Below, one piece after another: positions 24,201 to 33,732 of a DNA stretch of 33,732 bases. The translations under genes were made by a program, and so were the position numbers. The DNA comes from Pseudomonadota bacterium (GTDB taxonomy: Bacteria > Pseudomonadota > Alphaproteobacteria > JAAXGF01), in assembly GCA_022572945.1 (NCBI GenBank), contig JACZUY010000003.1:1-33732 (forward strand). The letters run 5' to 3'. Position 1 is the first letter of the stretch; every line of letters begins with the position of its first letter. Below the pieces are notes generated by a model. It was not told the DNA's origin, did not search any database, and was given only the letters and a program-made list of their open reading frames with translations.

Positions 24201-24233
24201 GCGCCGAACGCTCGGTGGCGCGACGAGGATTGG

Positions 24234-25460
24234 GTGACGGCCGATTCGGGATTCGTGGTCATCGGCGCCGGCCAGGCCGGCGGGCGCGCGGTCGAAGCCA
24301 TGCGCAAGGCGGGTTTCGCCGGGCGCATCGTGCTCGTCGGCGAGGAACCCCATGTTCCCTACGAGCGCCCGCCCCTGTCGAAGCAGCTTCTCAGCGGCGA
24401 TGACGGGCCCGAAACGACCTACCTTCGCGACCGGGGCTTCTACCGCGAGCAGGATATCGACCTCCGCCTCGGCGCACGCGCCTCGGCGATCGACCCGAGC
24501 GCCCGCCGCGTCCTGCTCGCCGACGGCGACGAGCTCGCATACGACAAGCTCCTGATCACCACGGGGTCGCGGGTCCGGCGTTTGGCAATCTCCGGCGCGG
24601 AGCTTCCCGGCGTGTTCTATCTGCGGGACATCGAAGACGCGCTTGCCATTCGGGCGCGGCTCGCCGAGGGTGCGGCGCTTGCGGTGGTCGGCGGCGGCTA
24701 TATCGGGCTCGAGGTCGCCGCCGCCGCGCGAAGCCGGGGGTGCCGGGTCACCGTGCTCGAGATGGAACCGGTGGTGATGAACCGCGTCGTCGCACCCGAG
24801 GTCGGCCGGTTCTTCGCCGATGTGCACGCGGCGCAAGGCGCCGAAGTCCGCACGGGCACCACCGTCAGCGGGTTCGCCGGCGACCGGCGCGTCGACGAAG
24901 TGGTGTGTTCCGATGGAACGCGGTTGACGGTCGACCTCGTCGTCATCGGCATTGGCATCATGCCCAACACCGCGCTCGCCGAAGCCGCCGGGCTGGCCGT
25001 CGACGACGGCATCGTCGTCGATGAGTTCGGTCGCACGTCGGACCCCGAAATATTTGCCGCGGGCGACGTCGCCCGCCATTACAACCCGCTGCTCGGCCGC
25101 CAGATCCGGCTCGAATCGTGGCAGAACGCCCAGAACCAGGCGATCGCGGTGGCGCGCGTCATGTGCGGGTCCAACGTCGCCTACGCCGAGGTGCCGTGGT
25201 TCTGGTCCGATCAATACGACCTCAATCTGCAGATGACCGGGGTCGCGGATCGATGGGACCAGATCGTCTATCGCGGCGACATGGAAGACCGCCGGTTCAC
25301 GGCCTTCTACCTGCTCGACGGCGTGCTGGTGGCGGCGAATTCCGTGAACCTCCCGCGCGACGTCCGTTACGCGCGGAAGCTCATCGAATCCGGGGCGCGC
25401 GTCGATCGAGACGCGCTCGCCGACCCGGCTGTGCCGTTGAAAACGTTGCTCGAGGCGTAG
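24234..25460 (+). CDS. FAD-dependent ferredoxin reductase
   Basis: 408 aa from the GTG at 24234, with GAGGA a few bases upstream. FAD-binding GAGQAG at 11-16, NAD-binding VVGGGYIGLEVAAAA at about 152-166, the second FAD motif FAAGDVARHY near 278, and a C-terminal reductase domain (VPWFWSDQYDLNLQMTG). This is the rhodocoxin/putidaredoxin reductase type. It would take electrons from NAD(P)H and pass them to the Rieske ferredoxin encoded just upstream. Confidence 0.93.
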   Translation: MTADSGFVVIGAGQAGGRAVEAMRKAGFAGRIVLVGEEPHVPYERPPLSKQLLSGDDGPETTYLRDRGFYREQDIDLRLGARASAIDPSARRVLLADGDELAYDKLLITTGSRVRRLAISGAELPGVFYLRDIEDALAIRARLAEGAALAVVGGGYIGLEVAAAARSRGCRVTVLEMEPVVMNRVVAPEVGRFFADVHAAQGAEVRTGTTVSGFAGDRRVDEVVCSDGTRLTVDLVVIGIGIMPNTALAEAAGLAVDDGIVVDEFGRTSDPEIFAAGDVARHYNPLLGRQIRLESWQNAQNQAIAVARVMCGSNVAYAEVPWFWSDQYDLNLQMTGVADRWDQIVYRGDMEDRRFTAFYLLDGVLVAANSVNLPRDVRYARKLIESGARVDRDALADPAVPLKTLLEA

Positions 25461-25491
25461 ACCGATTCGGTTGAGCCGGCATGTCAGGCCA

Positions 25492-26709
25492 TCACGGAGC
25501 GACGAGCGTGCAGCGCTCCCGGCGACTGTGAAGCTTGGTGCAGAGATCGGCGGCGAGAGCCTCGCTCGCCAGAGGGCCGGCGAGCACCGTGTAGACGGCG
25601 TCGTCAACGTCGCCAATCCGCAACTGAAGGCCCGAAAGCAGATCGATGTGCGCGTCTCGAAGCGCCGTCAGTCCTTGCTCGGCGCGCGCGCGGCTGGCGT
25701 AACCCCCGAGCCTGATCTTGAATCCGGCGGCAAAGGCTTCGTCTTCGGCCCGCGACCCGCCTGCCGCCTCGGTCGGCGCCGCGGCCCTGGCGACGATTTG
25801 CGCCGGCTCGGCGGACTGGGCCTGGCCGGTTTCGGGCGTTGCCTCGACCGGCTCCACCGCAACGGGTTCCGATTCGACCTTCTGCACGGGCGCCGCGGCG
25901 GCCCGGGGGGCGCCCGAGGTAATCGGCGCCGACTGGGGCTGAAGCCCGGCGACCAGGTTGGGATAGAGCCGCCGGTAATATTCGAGATTATGCTCGACCA
26001 TCTCGGGCGGCAGGTCCAAGCGCGCCAATCGCTCGGCCGTGGTGAGATCGCCCTTCATCGCGTACATGAGCGCCAGGTTCTGGCGGACCTGGACGGTCGC
26101 CCCGGGCCGGTTCGAGACCTCTCTCAGAAGTGTGATCCCCCGGTCGATATCGCCCGAAAGCGCCATCGAAAGCGCGAGGTTGTTCACCACGCTGCGGTTG
26201 TTCGGTGACTGTTCCAATGCCGCCCGGTAATGCCTTTGCGCCGAATCGGGTTGTCCGAGAAGGTCGTGTGCGATGCCAAGCGCCGACAGAACTTCCCAGT
26301 TACCGGGCTCTTCCTGGCTGACACGCAGCAGTGTCGCCGCCGCTTCCGCAGCCTCGCCCGATGCAAGCTGGGCCTTGCCGAGCTCCGCCCTGAGCGCCGT
26401 CAGCTCGGGATTGTCGAGCACGGCCTTCGCCAGCAGATCCGCCGCCTGCCCCGACGCTCCGATATAACGAAGGTTTCTCGCCAAGCCGAGCGTGGCGTCC
26501 AAGTCGTCGGGATCGCGGGTGTACAGATTATGATAATAGTTTACGGCGGACGGGTAGTTGAAACTGTTCTGCGAATTGGCCGCCGCAGTGCGCAGGAATT
26601 CGCCGATCGGCTCCGAGCCCGCGTCGCTCAGCTCGGGCCCCTTTTCGAGGGTTTCACAGCCCCAGAGAAAGACAGAGGCAACGACACAAAAGGTAAATTT
26701 TCGCAGCAT
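25492..26709 (-). CDS. tadD: TadD-like TPR lipoprotein with C-terminal SPOR domain
   Basis: 405 aa from the ATG at 26709; an ATG at 26727 is an alternative, and neither has a strong ribosome-binding site. Lipoprotein signal MLRKFTFCVVASVFLWGC has lipobox Cys18. Residues about 45-260 form TPR repeats (DDLDATLGLARNLRYIGASG; NWEVLSALGIAHDLLGQPDS; SVVNNLALSMALSGDIDRGI), as in TadD, the secretin pilotin-like lipoprotein of Tad systems. A Pro/Ala/Glu-rich linker follows. The last 75 or so residues (FKIRLGGYASRARAEQGL...DLCTKLHSRRERCTLVAP) look like a SPOR peptidoglycan-binding domain. That fusion could tether the machine to septal or denuded cell wall. The gene is divergent from the secretin-domain gene at 27022. 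Confidence 0.88.
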   Translation of the reverse strand: MLRKFTFCVVASVFLWGCETLEKGPELSDAGSEPIGEFLRTAAANSQNSFNYPSAVNYYHNLYTRDPDDLDATLGLARNLRYIGASGQAADLLAKAVLDNPELTALRAELGKAQLASGEAAEAAATLLRVSQEEPGNWEVLSALGIAHDLLGQPDSAQRHYRAALEQSPNNRSVVNNLALSMALSGDIDRGITLLREVSNRPGATVQVRQNLALMYAMKGDLTTAERLARLDLPPEMVEHNLEYYRRLYPNLVAGLQPQSAPITSGAPRAAAAPVQKVESEPVAVEPVEATPETGQAQSAEPAQIVARAAAPTEAAGGSRAEDEAFAAGFKIRLGGYASRARAEQGLTALRDAHIDLLSGLQLRIGDVDDAVYTVLAGPLASEALAADLCTKLHSRRERCTLVAP

Positions 26710-27021
26710 GCGGCTCGATGACGACATTGTTGTAAACGCGTCCGAGAAGAATTCGAAGTCTCTTCGCGGAGTATACGGAGCAACCAATAGGCGCGCGAGA
26801 CTATATCGCCATGGCAAATGGCCCGCAAGACCAGGCAACACGTCGGGGGAACCGTTTTTGACCGCCACCACGACTGAATTCCGCACTTCAAGCTAACAAA
26901 CTGATATGCTAGGGTGAATTGATGGTGGAGTCGGCCATGCCCAGGCTTGGGATTTGGCGGCTTTCGCCGGGAAGAGAAATTCGATGGCAGCGATGCCATC
27001 TTGTGATCACGGATTGAAACC

Positions 27022-27450
27022 ATGAGACGCCGTCTAGCCACCGTCATCGGGCTCGTGTTATTCGCCGCTCTTCCCGCCGGCGCGGCCGAGACCTTGCGCG
27101 TGACCGTCGACAAGGCGCACCTGATGCACCTCGACACCGATGCGGGCACCATCATGGTCGCCGACCCGACCATTGCCGATGTCGTGCTCGAATCGCCGCG
27201 GTTGGTCTTCATTGTCGGCAGAGCTCCCGGCGAGACGAACCTTTACATCCTCGACGTCAATGGCGCGGAAATCGTGCATACCGACCTGTTGGTCGTGCCG
27301 AACGTCGATCGCGAGGTGACTCTCGATCGCAACACCGTGGAGGCGACGTTCAGCTGCGCGCCGCGTTGCGCCCGGATTGCGACGCCAGGCGCCGCCCAGG
27401 AGGCGGAGGAAGCGAGCACCGCTGATGAGAGCGCCGAGGCCGGAGGCTGA
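27022..27450 (+). CDS. Free-standing secretin N-terminal (pilus) domain protein
   Basis: 142-aa exported protein: signal peptide MRRRLATVIGLVLFAALPAG (1-20), then one pilus-assembly N-terminal domain. It parallels CpaC in this window: VADPTIADVVLESPR against VANPEIADVVIKTPR, and GETNLYILD against GDTNVYFFD. The secretin barrel is absent. Two cysteines (Cys112, Cys116; SCAPRC) could form a periplasmic disulfide. The tail is Ala/Glu-rich. It may cap, pilot or compete with the CpaC periplasmic ring; this is inference. Confidence 0.85.
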   Translation: MRRRLATVIGLVLFAALPAGAAETLRVTVDKAHLMHLDTDAGTIMVADPTIADVVLESPRLVFIVGRAPGETNLYILDVNGAEIVHTDLLVVPNVDREVTLDRNTVEATFSCAPRCARIATPGAAQEAEEASTADESAEAGG

Positions 27451-27674
27451 TCACGCGCCGCGCAGGCGGCCCCTCGCTGCCCGACGGGCGTCGGGAACGG
27501 GGCTCGCGGCGGCGGGCAGCCCGGCAAATTGACAGGAGACTGCCGGTACCTATGATCGGGGCGCGCCGCCGCAAGCCGGATTGTGTCCGAAGGACAACCG
27601 CTTTCACCCGAAACCGCGCGTTCGGGAATATTCCATGCTGTCGTCCGCCCGCGGTTTGTCGAGGATAATCGACG

Positions 27675-28520
27675 ATGAAGGTTCTTGTTGTCTCCGAGGA
27701 CCTCCTGTTCGCCCGCCTCGCGGCGAGGAAGCTCAATAACTGGGGCTTCGACGCCGAAACCGAGTCGAACGGCTCGACGGCGTTCAAACGTCTCAAGAAG
27801 GAGCCCTTTCGCATCGTCATCACCGACTGGGACATCGCGGGCATGTCGGGTTTCGAGTTGACGCTCAACATTCGCAAGCTCAAGCGCAGCCGGTACAGCT
27901 ACATCATCGTCTCGACCAAGCAGAATTCCAAGGACGTGTTGGTGGCCGCGCTCGAAGCCGGCGCCGACGACTTTCTCGGTCGTCCGCTGAACCCGCTCGA
28001 GTTCCGCCTCAAGATGGCCAACGTCAAGCGGCTCCTGGACCTCGAGGACGAACTGCGCGACGGCGCGGGGACCGACTCGATGACCGGGCTCGTCAATCTC
28101 GCGAGCTTTCGCCAATTCTTCCGCGTGGTGCTTGCCGAGACCCGGCGCATGAACGAAAAGGGCTCGTTGATGTACGTTACCGTCGACGACTACAAGGAGA
28201 CCCTGGAGGAACACGGCTTCGGCCCGGCGGAGACCCTTATGGTCGAGGTTTCGCGGGCGTTGAACCAGGTGATTCGCAACAGCGACCTTGTCGCCAGAAT
28301 GTCCGACGACGAGTTCTGCATGCTGCTGCAGAACACGTACTGGGATCGTTGCCGGCCCGTCGCCGACAAGGCTCGCGAACGGATCGACAACATGGCGCTT
28401 TTTCTCGAGGACTTTGAACTCCGCCCCAAGGTGACGATCGGAACCGTAAATTATCCGGTGGAAGATCTTTCGTCCGATGAGACGCTCAAAATCTCGGACC
28501 GGATTCCGTACGCGCCGTGA
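27675..28520 (+). CDS. Response regulator with degenerate GGDEF domain
   Basis: 281 aa. Receiver domain at 1-120: acidic Glu8/Asp9, phospho-acceptor Asp51 in ITDWDIAGMSG, Ser/Thr at 80-81. The usual Lys near 103 is Arg (GRPLNP). The GGDEF-like domain (about 130-265) has MSDDEF at 209-214 where GGDEF is expected, so cyclase activity is unlikely. The domain may instead bind GTP or c-di-GMP, or act as a protein-protein module. The histidine kinase partner is not in the window. The Crp-family gene follows 221 bp downstream. Confidence 0.85.
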   Translation: MKVLVVSEDLLFARLAARKLNNWGFDAETESNGSTAFKRLKKEPFRIVITDWDIAGMSGFELTLNIRKLKRSRYSYIIVSTKQNSKDVLVAALEAGADDFLGRPLNPLEFRLKMANVKRLLDLEDELRDGAGTDSMTGLVNLASFRQFFRVVLAETRRMNEKGSLMYVTVDDYKETLEEHGFGPAETLMVEVSRALNQVIRNSDLVARMSDDEFCMLLQNTYWDRCRPVADKARERIDNMALFLEDFELRPKVTIGTVNYPVEDLSSDETLKISDRIPYAP

Positions 28521-28741
28521 GTGTTCCCCGGCGCGGCAGGCGGCGCAAGCGCGCTTTGATTGCTCGCGACGCGCCTTTTCACGCATGCATGAGTCCTCGC
28601 GCTAGAGCGGTAACTGGATTTGATAGTGCGCATAATTCGTTAATGGATTAGCGTTAGTGTGACGTGCTGTGCTGGAGTCAGCCACCGGCCGGCAATTCTC
28701 CGGCGCAAGGGAGCCCTGAACAGTCTGTGGTCGTGGGATTC

Positions 28742-29443
28742 ATGCGGAAGGAAGTCAAGCCCGGCGGCAACAACAACTTGAGGAGCATCAGCCTCCTCGA
28801 GGGCCTCGACAAGACCACGATCAAACGGCTCGAAGAGATTTCAGGCTGGTACTGGTACCCGGAAGGCGAACTGATCTTCGACCGGACCGATTCGGGTTCG
28901 GAGGTCTACTTGATCGTCGAGGGCAGCGTCCGGATCGTCGGTCACGCCAAATCGGGCCAGGAGGTGGCCTTTGTCGACCTTCACGCCGGCCAGTACTTCG
29001 GCGAGCTTTCGGCAATCGACGGCGAGGCGCGCTCCGCGACGCTGTACACGCTCGAGGACAGCGTGGTCGCCATGGTGCCCGCCGACGCGTTCATGGAGTT
29101 CCTGGACGCGAATTCGGACGTGTCGCTGCGGTTGATGCGCTTCCTGGTGAGCACCGTCCGGACCCTGAATTTGCGCGTCGTGGGATTGAGTTCGACCACC
29201 GTGATTCAACGCGTCATGAGCGAGCTCCTGCAAATGGCCGAGCCCGATCCCTCGAACCCGAGCGAGTGGATCATCAACCACATGCCGAATCACAGGGAGG
29301 TCGCGTTGTGGGTCGGCACCACCCCGGAAACGGTCGCCGAGGCCATCGGCCAGCTGTTCAAGGAAAAGGTCGCCAAGCGCCAATACAAGAAACTGCACAT
29401 CCTCGACCGCCAGCGCATGCTGGAAATGATCAGCGCGTCATGA
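28742..29443 (+). CDS. Crp/Fnr-family transcription regulator
   Basis: 233 aa from the ATG at 28742; the frame is open upstream, where a GTG start is possible. Cyclic-nucleotide-binding domain at about 15-135, with phosphate-binding cassette FGELSAIDGEARSATLYT. The key Gly87, Glu88, Arg97 and Ser98 are all kept, so cAMP or cGMP binding is credible. The C-terminal winged helix has its HTH at about 184-205 (HREVALWVGTTPETVAEAIG). In the recognition helix, the two arginines that contact DNA in E. coli Crp are Pro195 and Glu200, so its operator should differ from the Crp consensus. The CHASE2 cyclase at 242-2470 could supply its ligand. Confidence 0.9.
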   Translation: MRKEVKPGGNNNLRSISLLEGLDKTTIKRLEEISGWYWYPEGELIFDRTDSGSEVYLIVEGSVRIVGHAKSGQEVAFVDLHAGQYFGELSAIDGEARSATLYTLEDSVVAMVPADAFMEFLDANSDVSLRLMRFLVSTVRTLNLRVVGLSSTTVIQRVMSELLQMAEPDPSNPSEWIINHMPNHREVALWVGTTPETVAEAIGQLFKEKVAKRQYKKLHILDRQRMLEMISAS

Positions 29444-29507
29444 CGCCCGCGCGCCGGGCGGCCATCGTCGGCGCCGGGGACGAACGATCGAAAAGCGATC
29501 GGTTATA

Positions 29508-29630
29508 TCACCCTGCAGTGATTGGCGCCTTGTGGCCGAGAAATCGCTTGTCGACATAAGCCCGCTCGATCCCGCGGCCGATCAACGTCCCGGTCTCGTC
29601 GATGACCGCCTTCAAGGTGTGGCGCCCAAT
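29508..29630 (-). pseudogene. Remnant of an IS5-type DDE transposase
   Basis: In-frame 40 codons ending in a stop at 29510-29508 read RHTLKAVIDETGTLIGRGIE then RAYVDKRFLGHKAP. This matches the region around the second catalytic Asp of IS5-group transposases (typical form ERAYVDKGYRGH). No start codon or remaining domains are present, and the sequence degenerates after GHKAP. It borders the palindrome at 29633, marking an insertion scar. Confidence 0.65.
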
Positions 29631-29632
29631 AA

Positions 29633-29674
29633 GGGGACACAATACTTAATTATAGAATTAAGTATTGTGTCCCC
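29633..29674. repeat. 42-bp perfect palindrome (mobile-element or REP-like)
   Basis: Arms GGGGACACAATACTTAATT (29633-29651) and its exact complement (29656-29674) around the loop ATAG. It is AT-rich in the centre, unlike the surrounding DNA. It provides the stop codon (29658-29660) of the leftward dioxygenase gene and could terminate that transcript. It lies between the transposase remnant and that gene, so it is probably an imported element. Confidence 0.92.
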
Positions 29675-30041
29675 GGAATGTTCGTGTGTCCCCGGAATGT
29701 TCGAGGACGCTGAGATCGAGCGTCAGCTTCTCGCCGAGCCACACCGCGTGGTCCGAGTGGTCGGCGAGGTCGTCGCCGGTTTCCGGATGGACGAAGACGA
29801 CGAGACCGGCGCGGTTGAGCATCAACCACGGCACCAGCCGGTCGAACTGATCGGGCGCGAACGCGACCTGATACATCGGCCGGGGATGAGGCCCGACCGG
29901 TTCGTCGCGCCAGCGCCCGAGCCGCACCTCGAAGCGCGCCGCTATCGCCTCGCGCAGCTTTGCGGCTGCATCGCGGGTCGAGTCGTCGTAGTAGACGTGG
30001 GCGTGGTAGCCGGTAATTTCGGCGGGCGGCTTCGCGGGCAC
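29658..30041 (-). CDS. DOPA 4,5-dioxygenase family protein with repeat-derived C-terminus
   Basis: 127 aa from the GTG at 30041, only two bases after the grxD stop. The conserved family motifs GYHAHVYYD, GPHPRPMYQVAF and VHPETGDDLADHSDHAVWLG carry the His/Glu residues expected to bind metal. The natural domain ends at about LDLSVLEH. The final dozen residues (SGDTRTFRGHNT) and the stop are encoded by the 18-bp repeats and the palindrome. The fold should survive, because the added tail lies after the domain. In vivo substrate is unknown for most bacterial members. Confidence 0.85.
   Translation of the reverse strand: MPAKPPAEITGYHAHVYYDDSTRDAAAKLREAIAARFEVRLGRWRDEPVGPHPRPMYQVAFAPDQFDRLVPWLMLNRAGLVVFVHPETGDDLADHSDHAVWLGEKLTLDLSVLEHSGDTRTFRGHNT
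29667..29703. repeat. Two 18-bp direct repeats beside the palindrome
   Basis: GTGTCCCCGGAATGTTCG occurs at 29667-29684 and again at 29686-29703, one base apart. The first copy overlaps the right arm of the palindrome. This suggests local duplication at the edge of the inserted element. Confidence 0.93.
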
Positions 30042-30043
30042 GC

Positions 30044-30382
30044 TCAGGCGGCCGCGCCGACGCCCTTGCCGCGAAACAGCTCGGCCAGCTCCCCGGTCTC
30101 ATACATCTCGCGCACGATGTCGCAGCCGCCGACAAACTCGCCCTTGCAGTAAAGCTGCGGAATCGTCGGCCAGTCGCTGAACTGCTTGATGCCGTCGCGC
30201 AAGCCGGGGTCGGTGAGCACGTCGACGCTTTTGAACTTGACCTCGAGCGTGCTGAGAATCTGCACCACCGCGGCGGAAAAGCCGCACTGTGGAAAGACCG
30301 GCGTGCCCTTCATGTACAACAGGACGTCGTTGTCCGAGATATCCTGCTCGATACGCTCGAAGACCGGGTTCTGTGCCGTCAT
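30044..30382 (-). CDS. grxD: Monothiol glutaredoxin (Grx4 type)
   Basis: 112 aa with the monothiol active site CGFS at 33-36, Lys25 (YMKGT) for glutathione binding, and the WPTIPQLYCKGEFVGGCDIV motif. CGFS glutaredoxins carry and transfer [2Fe-2S] clusters and partner with BolA, encoded 30 bp upstream in the same leftward cluster. Confidence 0.97.
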   Translation of the reverse strand: MTAQNPVFERIEQDISDNDVLLYMKGTPVFPQCGFSAAVVQILSTLEVKFKSVDVLTDPGLRDGIKQFSDWPTIPQLYCKGEFVGGCDIVREMYETGELAELFRGKGVGAAA

Positions 30383-30411
30383 GTCTTCGCCTTCCTTCGG
30401 TTCAGTGGATT

Positions 30412-30651
30412 TCAGGCATCATCGGGAGCGGCGGTTTGCAGCGCCAGCGCGTGCAGATCGTCGCCCATCTTGCCGCGCAGCGCCTGGTAAACCATCTGGT
30501 GCTGCTGCACGCGCGTCTTGTCGCGGAAAGCGCCGGCGACGACGTGCGCCGCGTAGTGATCGCCGTCGCCGCGGAGATCGTCGATCGTGACCTCGGCGCC
30601 GGGAATCGCCTCGCGTATCAGCCGTTCGATCTCGGCGGCTTCCATCGCCAT
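30412..30651 (-). CDS. bolA: BolA family protein
   Basis: 79 aa from the ATG at 30651, with AGGAAAGGG upstream; a second ATG lies at 30645. The BolA fold motifs are clear: AEVTIDDLRGDGDHYAAHVV, FRDKTRVQQHQMVYQALRGK and ALAL. It forms a cluster-binding complex with CGFS glutaredoxin. It lies between purL and grxD, an order common in alphaproteobacteria. Confidence 0.93.
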   Translation of the reverse strand: MAMEAAEIERLIREAIPGAEVTIDDLRGDGDHYAAHVVAGAFRDKTRVQQHQMVYQALRGKMGDDLHALALQTAAPDDA

Positions 30652-30672
30652 TGCGGAACCCTTTCCTGACAG

Positions 30673-32864
<2,192 letters not shown>

Positions 32865-32868
<4 letters not shown>

Positions 32869-33554
32869 CCCAGGGCGGCCACGAGAGAATCGAACATTGC
32901 CTTGCCGTCGTCGCCGCCGAGGCGGGGGTCGGCCAGCCGCTCGGGATGGGGCATCAGGCCGAGCACTGTCCCGGCCTCGTTGTAGACGCCGGCGATGTCG
33001 TCGCGCGAGCCGTTGGGATTGGCGCCGTCGCCGGGCTCGCCGCCCGGCGTACAGTAGCGGAACGCCACTTGCCCGTTGTCTTCGAGCGCCTTGAGCCCGT
33101 CGTCGTCGATGTGGTAGTTGCCGGCGTGGTGCGCCACGGGCAGGCGGATCACCTGTCCGCGCTGGTAGTGGCCGGTGAAGATGCCGCCGCTCGATTCGGT
33201 CCTGATATAGACGTCGCGGCAGACGAACTTGAGACCCGCGTTGGGCAGCAGCGCGCCGGGCAGCAGCCCCGATTCGGCGGCGACCTGGAAGCCGTTGCAG
33301 ATGGCGAGCAGCGGGGCGCCGGCGCGCGCCCGCGCCACCACCTCGCGCATCACCGGCGAATGCGCCGCGATCGCGCCCGCGCGCAGGTAGTCGCCGTAAG
33401 CGAACCCGCCCGGAATCACGATGAGGTCGACCGCCGGCAACGCGCTGTCGCCGTGCCAGACCATCAGCGGCGGACGCCCCATGCTCGCGCCCAGCGCGAC
33501 AGCCACGTCGCGGTCGCAGTTGGAACCCGGAAAGACGATGACGGCGGCCTGCAC
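32865..33554 (-). CDS. purQ: Phosphoribosylformylglycinamidine synthase subunit PurQ
   Basis: 229 aa, class I glutamine amidotransferase supplying ammonia to PurL. I place the start at the GTG at 33554 because family members begin shortly before [14 protein letters not shown]; the frame is open upstream to 33635 but looks non-coding. Catalytic Cys lies in [10 protein letters not shown], and the His/Glu pair in [12 protein letters not shown]. purS would be expected upstream but is not seen in the remaining 178 bp, which show no clear gene. Confidence 0.95.
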
Positions 33555-33732
33555 GCTGGAACCGTACCCCGAGGCCTGAACATGGCGTGGTGGTGTGGGC
33601 GCGCCGATCCTATTCGGGCCATGCAATCGTTTCAAGCGCGCACGTCGGTCCTTCGCGGCGGGCCAAGCGATTTCACGCCGCGCCGGCGCAAGCCGCTATC
33701 GGCGTTCGTGTTCGGAGAAGCTTGGGGGATGC

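Noticed and set aside
28635-28660. TTAA upstream of the Crp-family gene as a CtrA site.
   Set aside because: The second half-site is TTAG and lies 10 bases away, not 7, so the consensus is not met.
29633-29703. Repeats near the dioxygenase gene as a CRISPR array.
   Set aside because: Only two direct repeats one base apart with no spacers, plus one palindrome; no cas genes.

Overview
The window looks like chromosomal DNA of a GC-rich alphaproteobacterium. The evidence is a GcrA cell-cycle regulator with a perfect CtrA-type box (TTAA-N7-TTAA) and a GANTC site next to it, the purQ-purL-bolA-grxD order, and a CpaA-F type Tad pilus locus. A Rhodospirillales-like lineage would fit, but no marker here proves it.

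Left part (1-11.2 kb). The 3' end of a tRNA-Asn opens the window. Three leftward genes follow: a Slam-like (DUF560) TPR/beta-barrel outer-membrane protein, a FecR-domain protein whose signal peptide lies one base out of frame, and a CHASE2 class III adenylate cyclase. They read as a surface-to-cAMP sensing cassette, and palindromes flank the cyclase. Next come gcrA, a small unknown ORF, a quinone-oxidoreductase-type MDR protein, a small DUF6812-like protein, a Cys-type Rdx (SelW/SelT/SelH) protein and a PAS-PAS-PAS-GGDEF-EAL protein. The last two are convergent, and a perfect 25-bp tandem duplication sits at their overlapping 3' ends.

Central part (11.4-22.8 kb) is the Tad (Flp) pilus locus: flp, cpaA, cpaB, cpaC, cpaD, cpaE, cpaF, tadB, tadC. 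The flp leader carries a dyad, a 17-bp-spaced promoter and an inverted repeat with GANTC in both arms; a separate promoter precedes cpaB. The outstanding feature is cpaB. At 1053 codons it encodes four successive SAF/CpaB units behind one N-terminal membrane segment, where the family normally has one. Minor pseudopilins (TadE/F/G) are not in the window.

Right of the pilus core (22.9-29.4 kb) are accessory genes: a PilD/GspO-type prepilin peptidase whose two catalytic aspartates read Asn and Glu, a Rieske ferredoxin with its FAD reductase, a TadD-like TPR lipoprotein fused to a SPOR domain, a free-standing paralogue of the CpaC N-terminal domain, a response regulator with a degenerate GGDEF domain, and a Crp-family regulator with a conserved cyclic-nucleotide pocket but an altered recognition helix.

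Right end (29.5-33.7 kb). A transposase remnant and a 42-bp perfect palindrome with 18-bp direct repeats abut the 3' end of a DOPA-dioxygenase family gene and supply its last codons and stop. The leftward purQ-purL-bolA-grxD-dioxygenase cluster follows. Together the window suggests a Tad pilus surrounded by cAMP, c-di-GMP and cell-cycle control elements.
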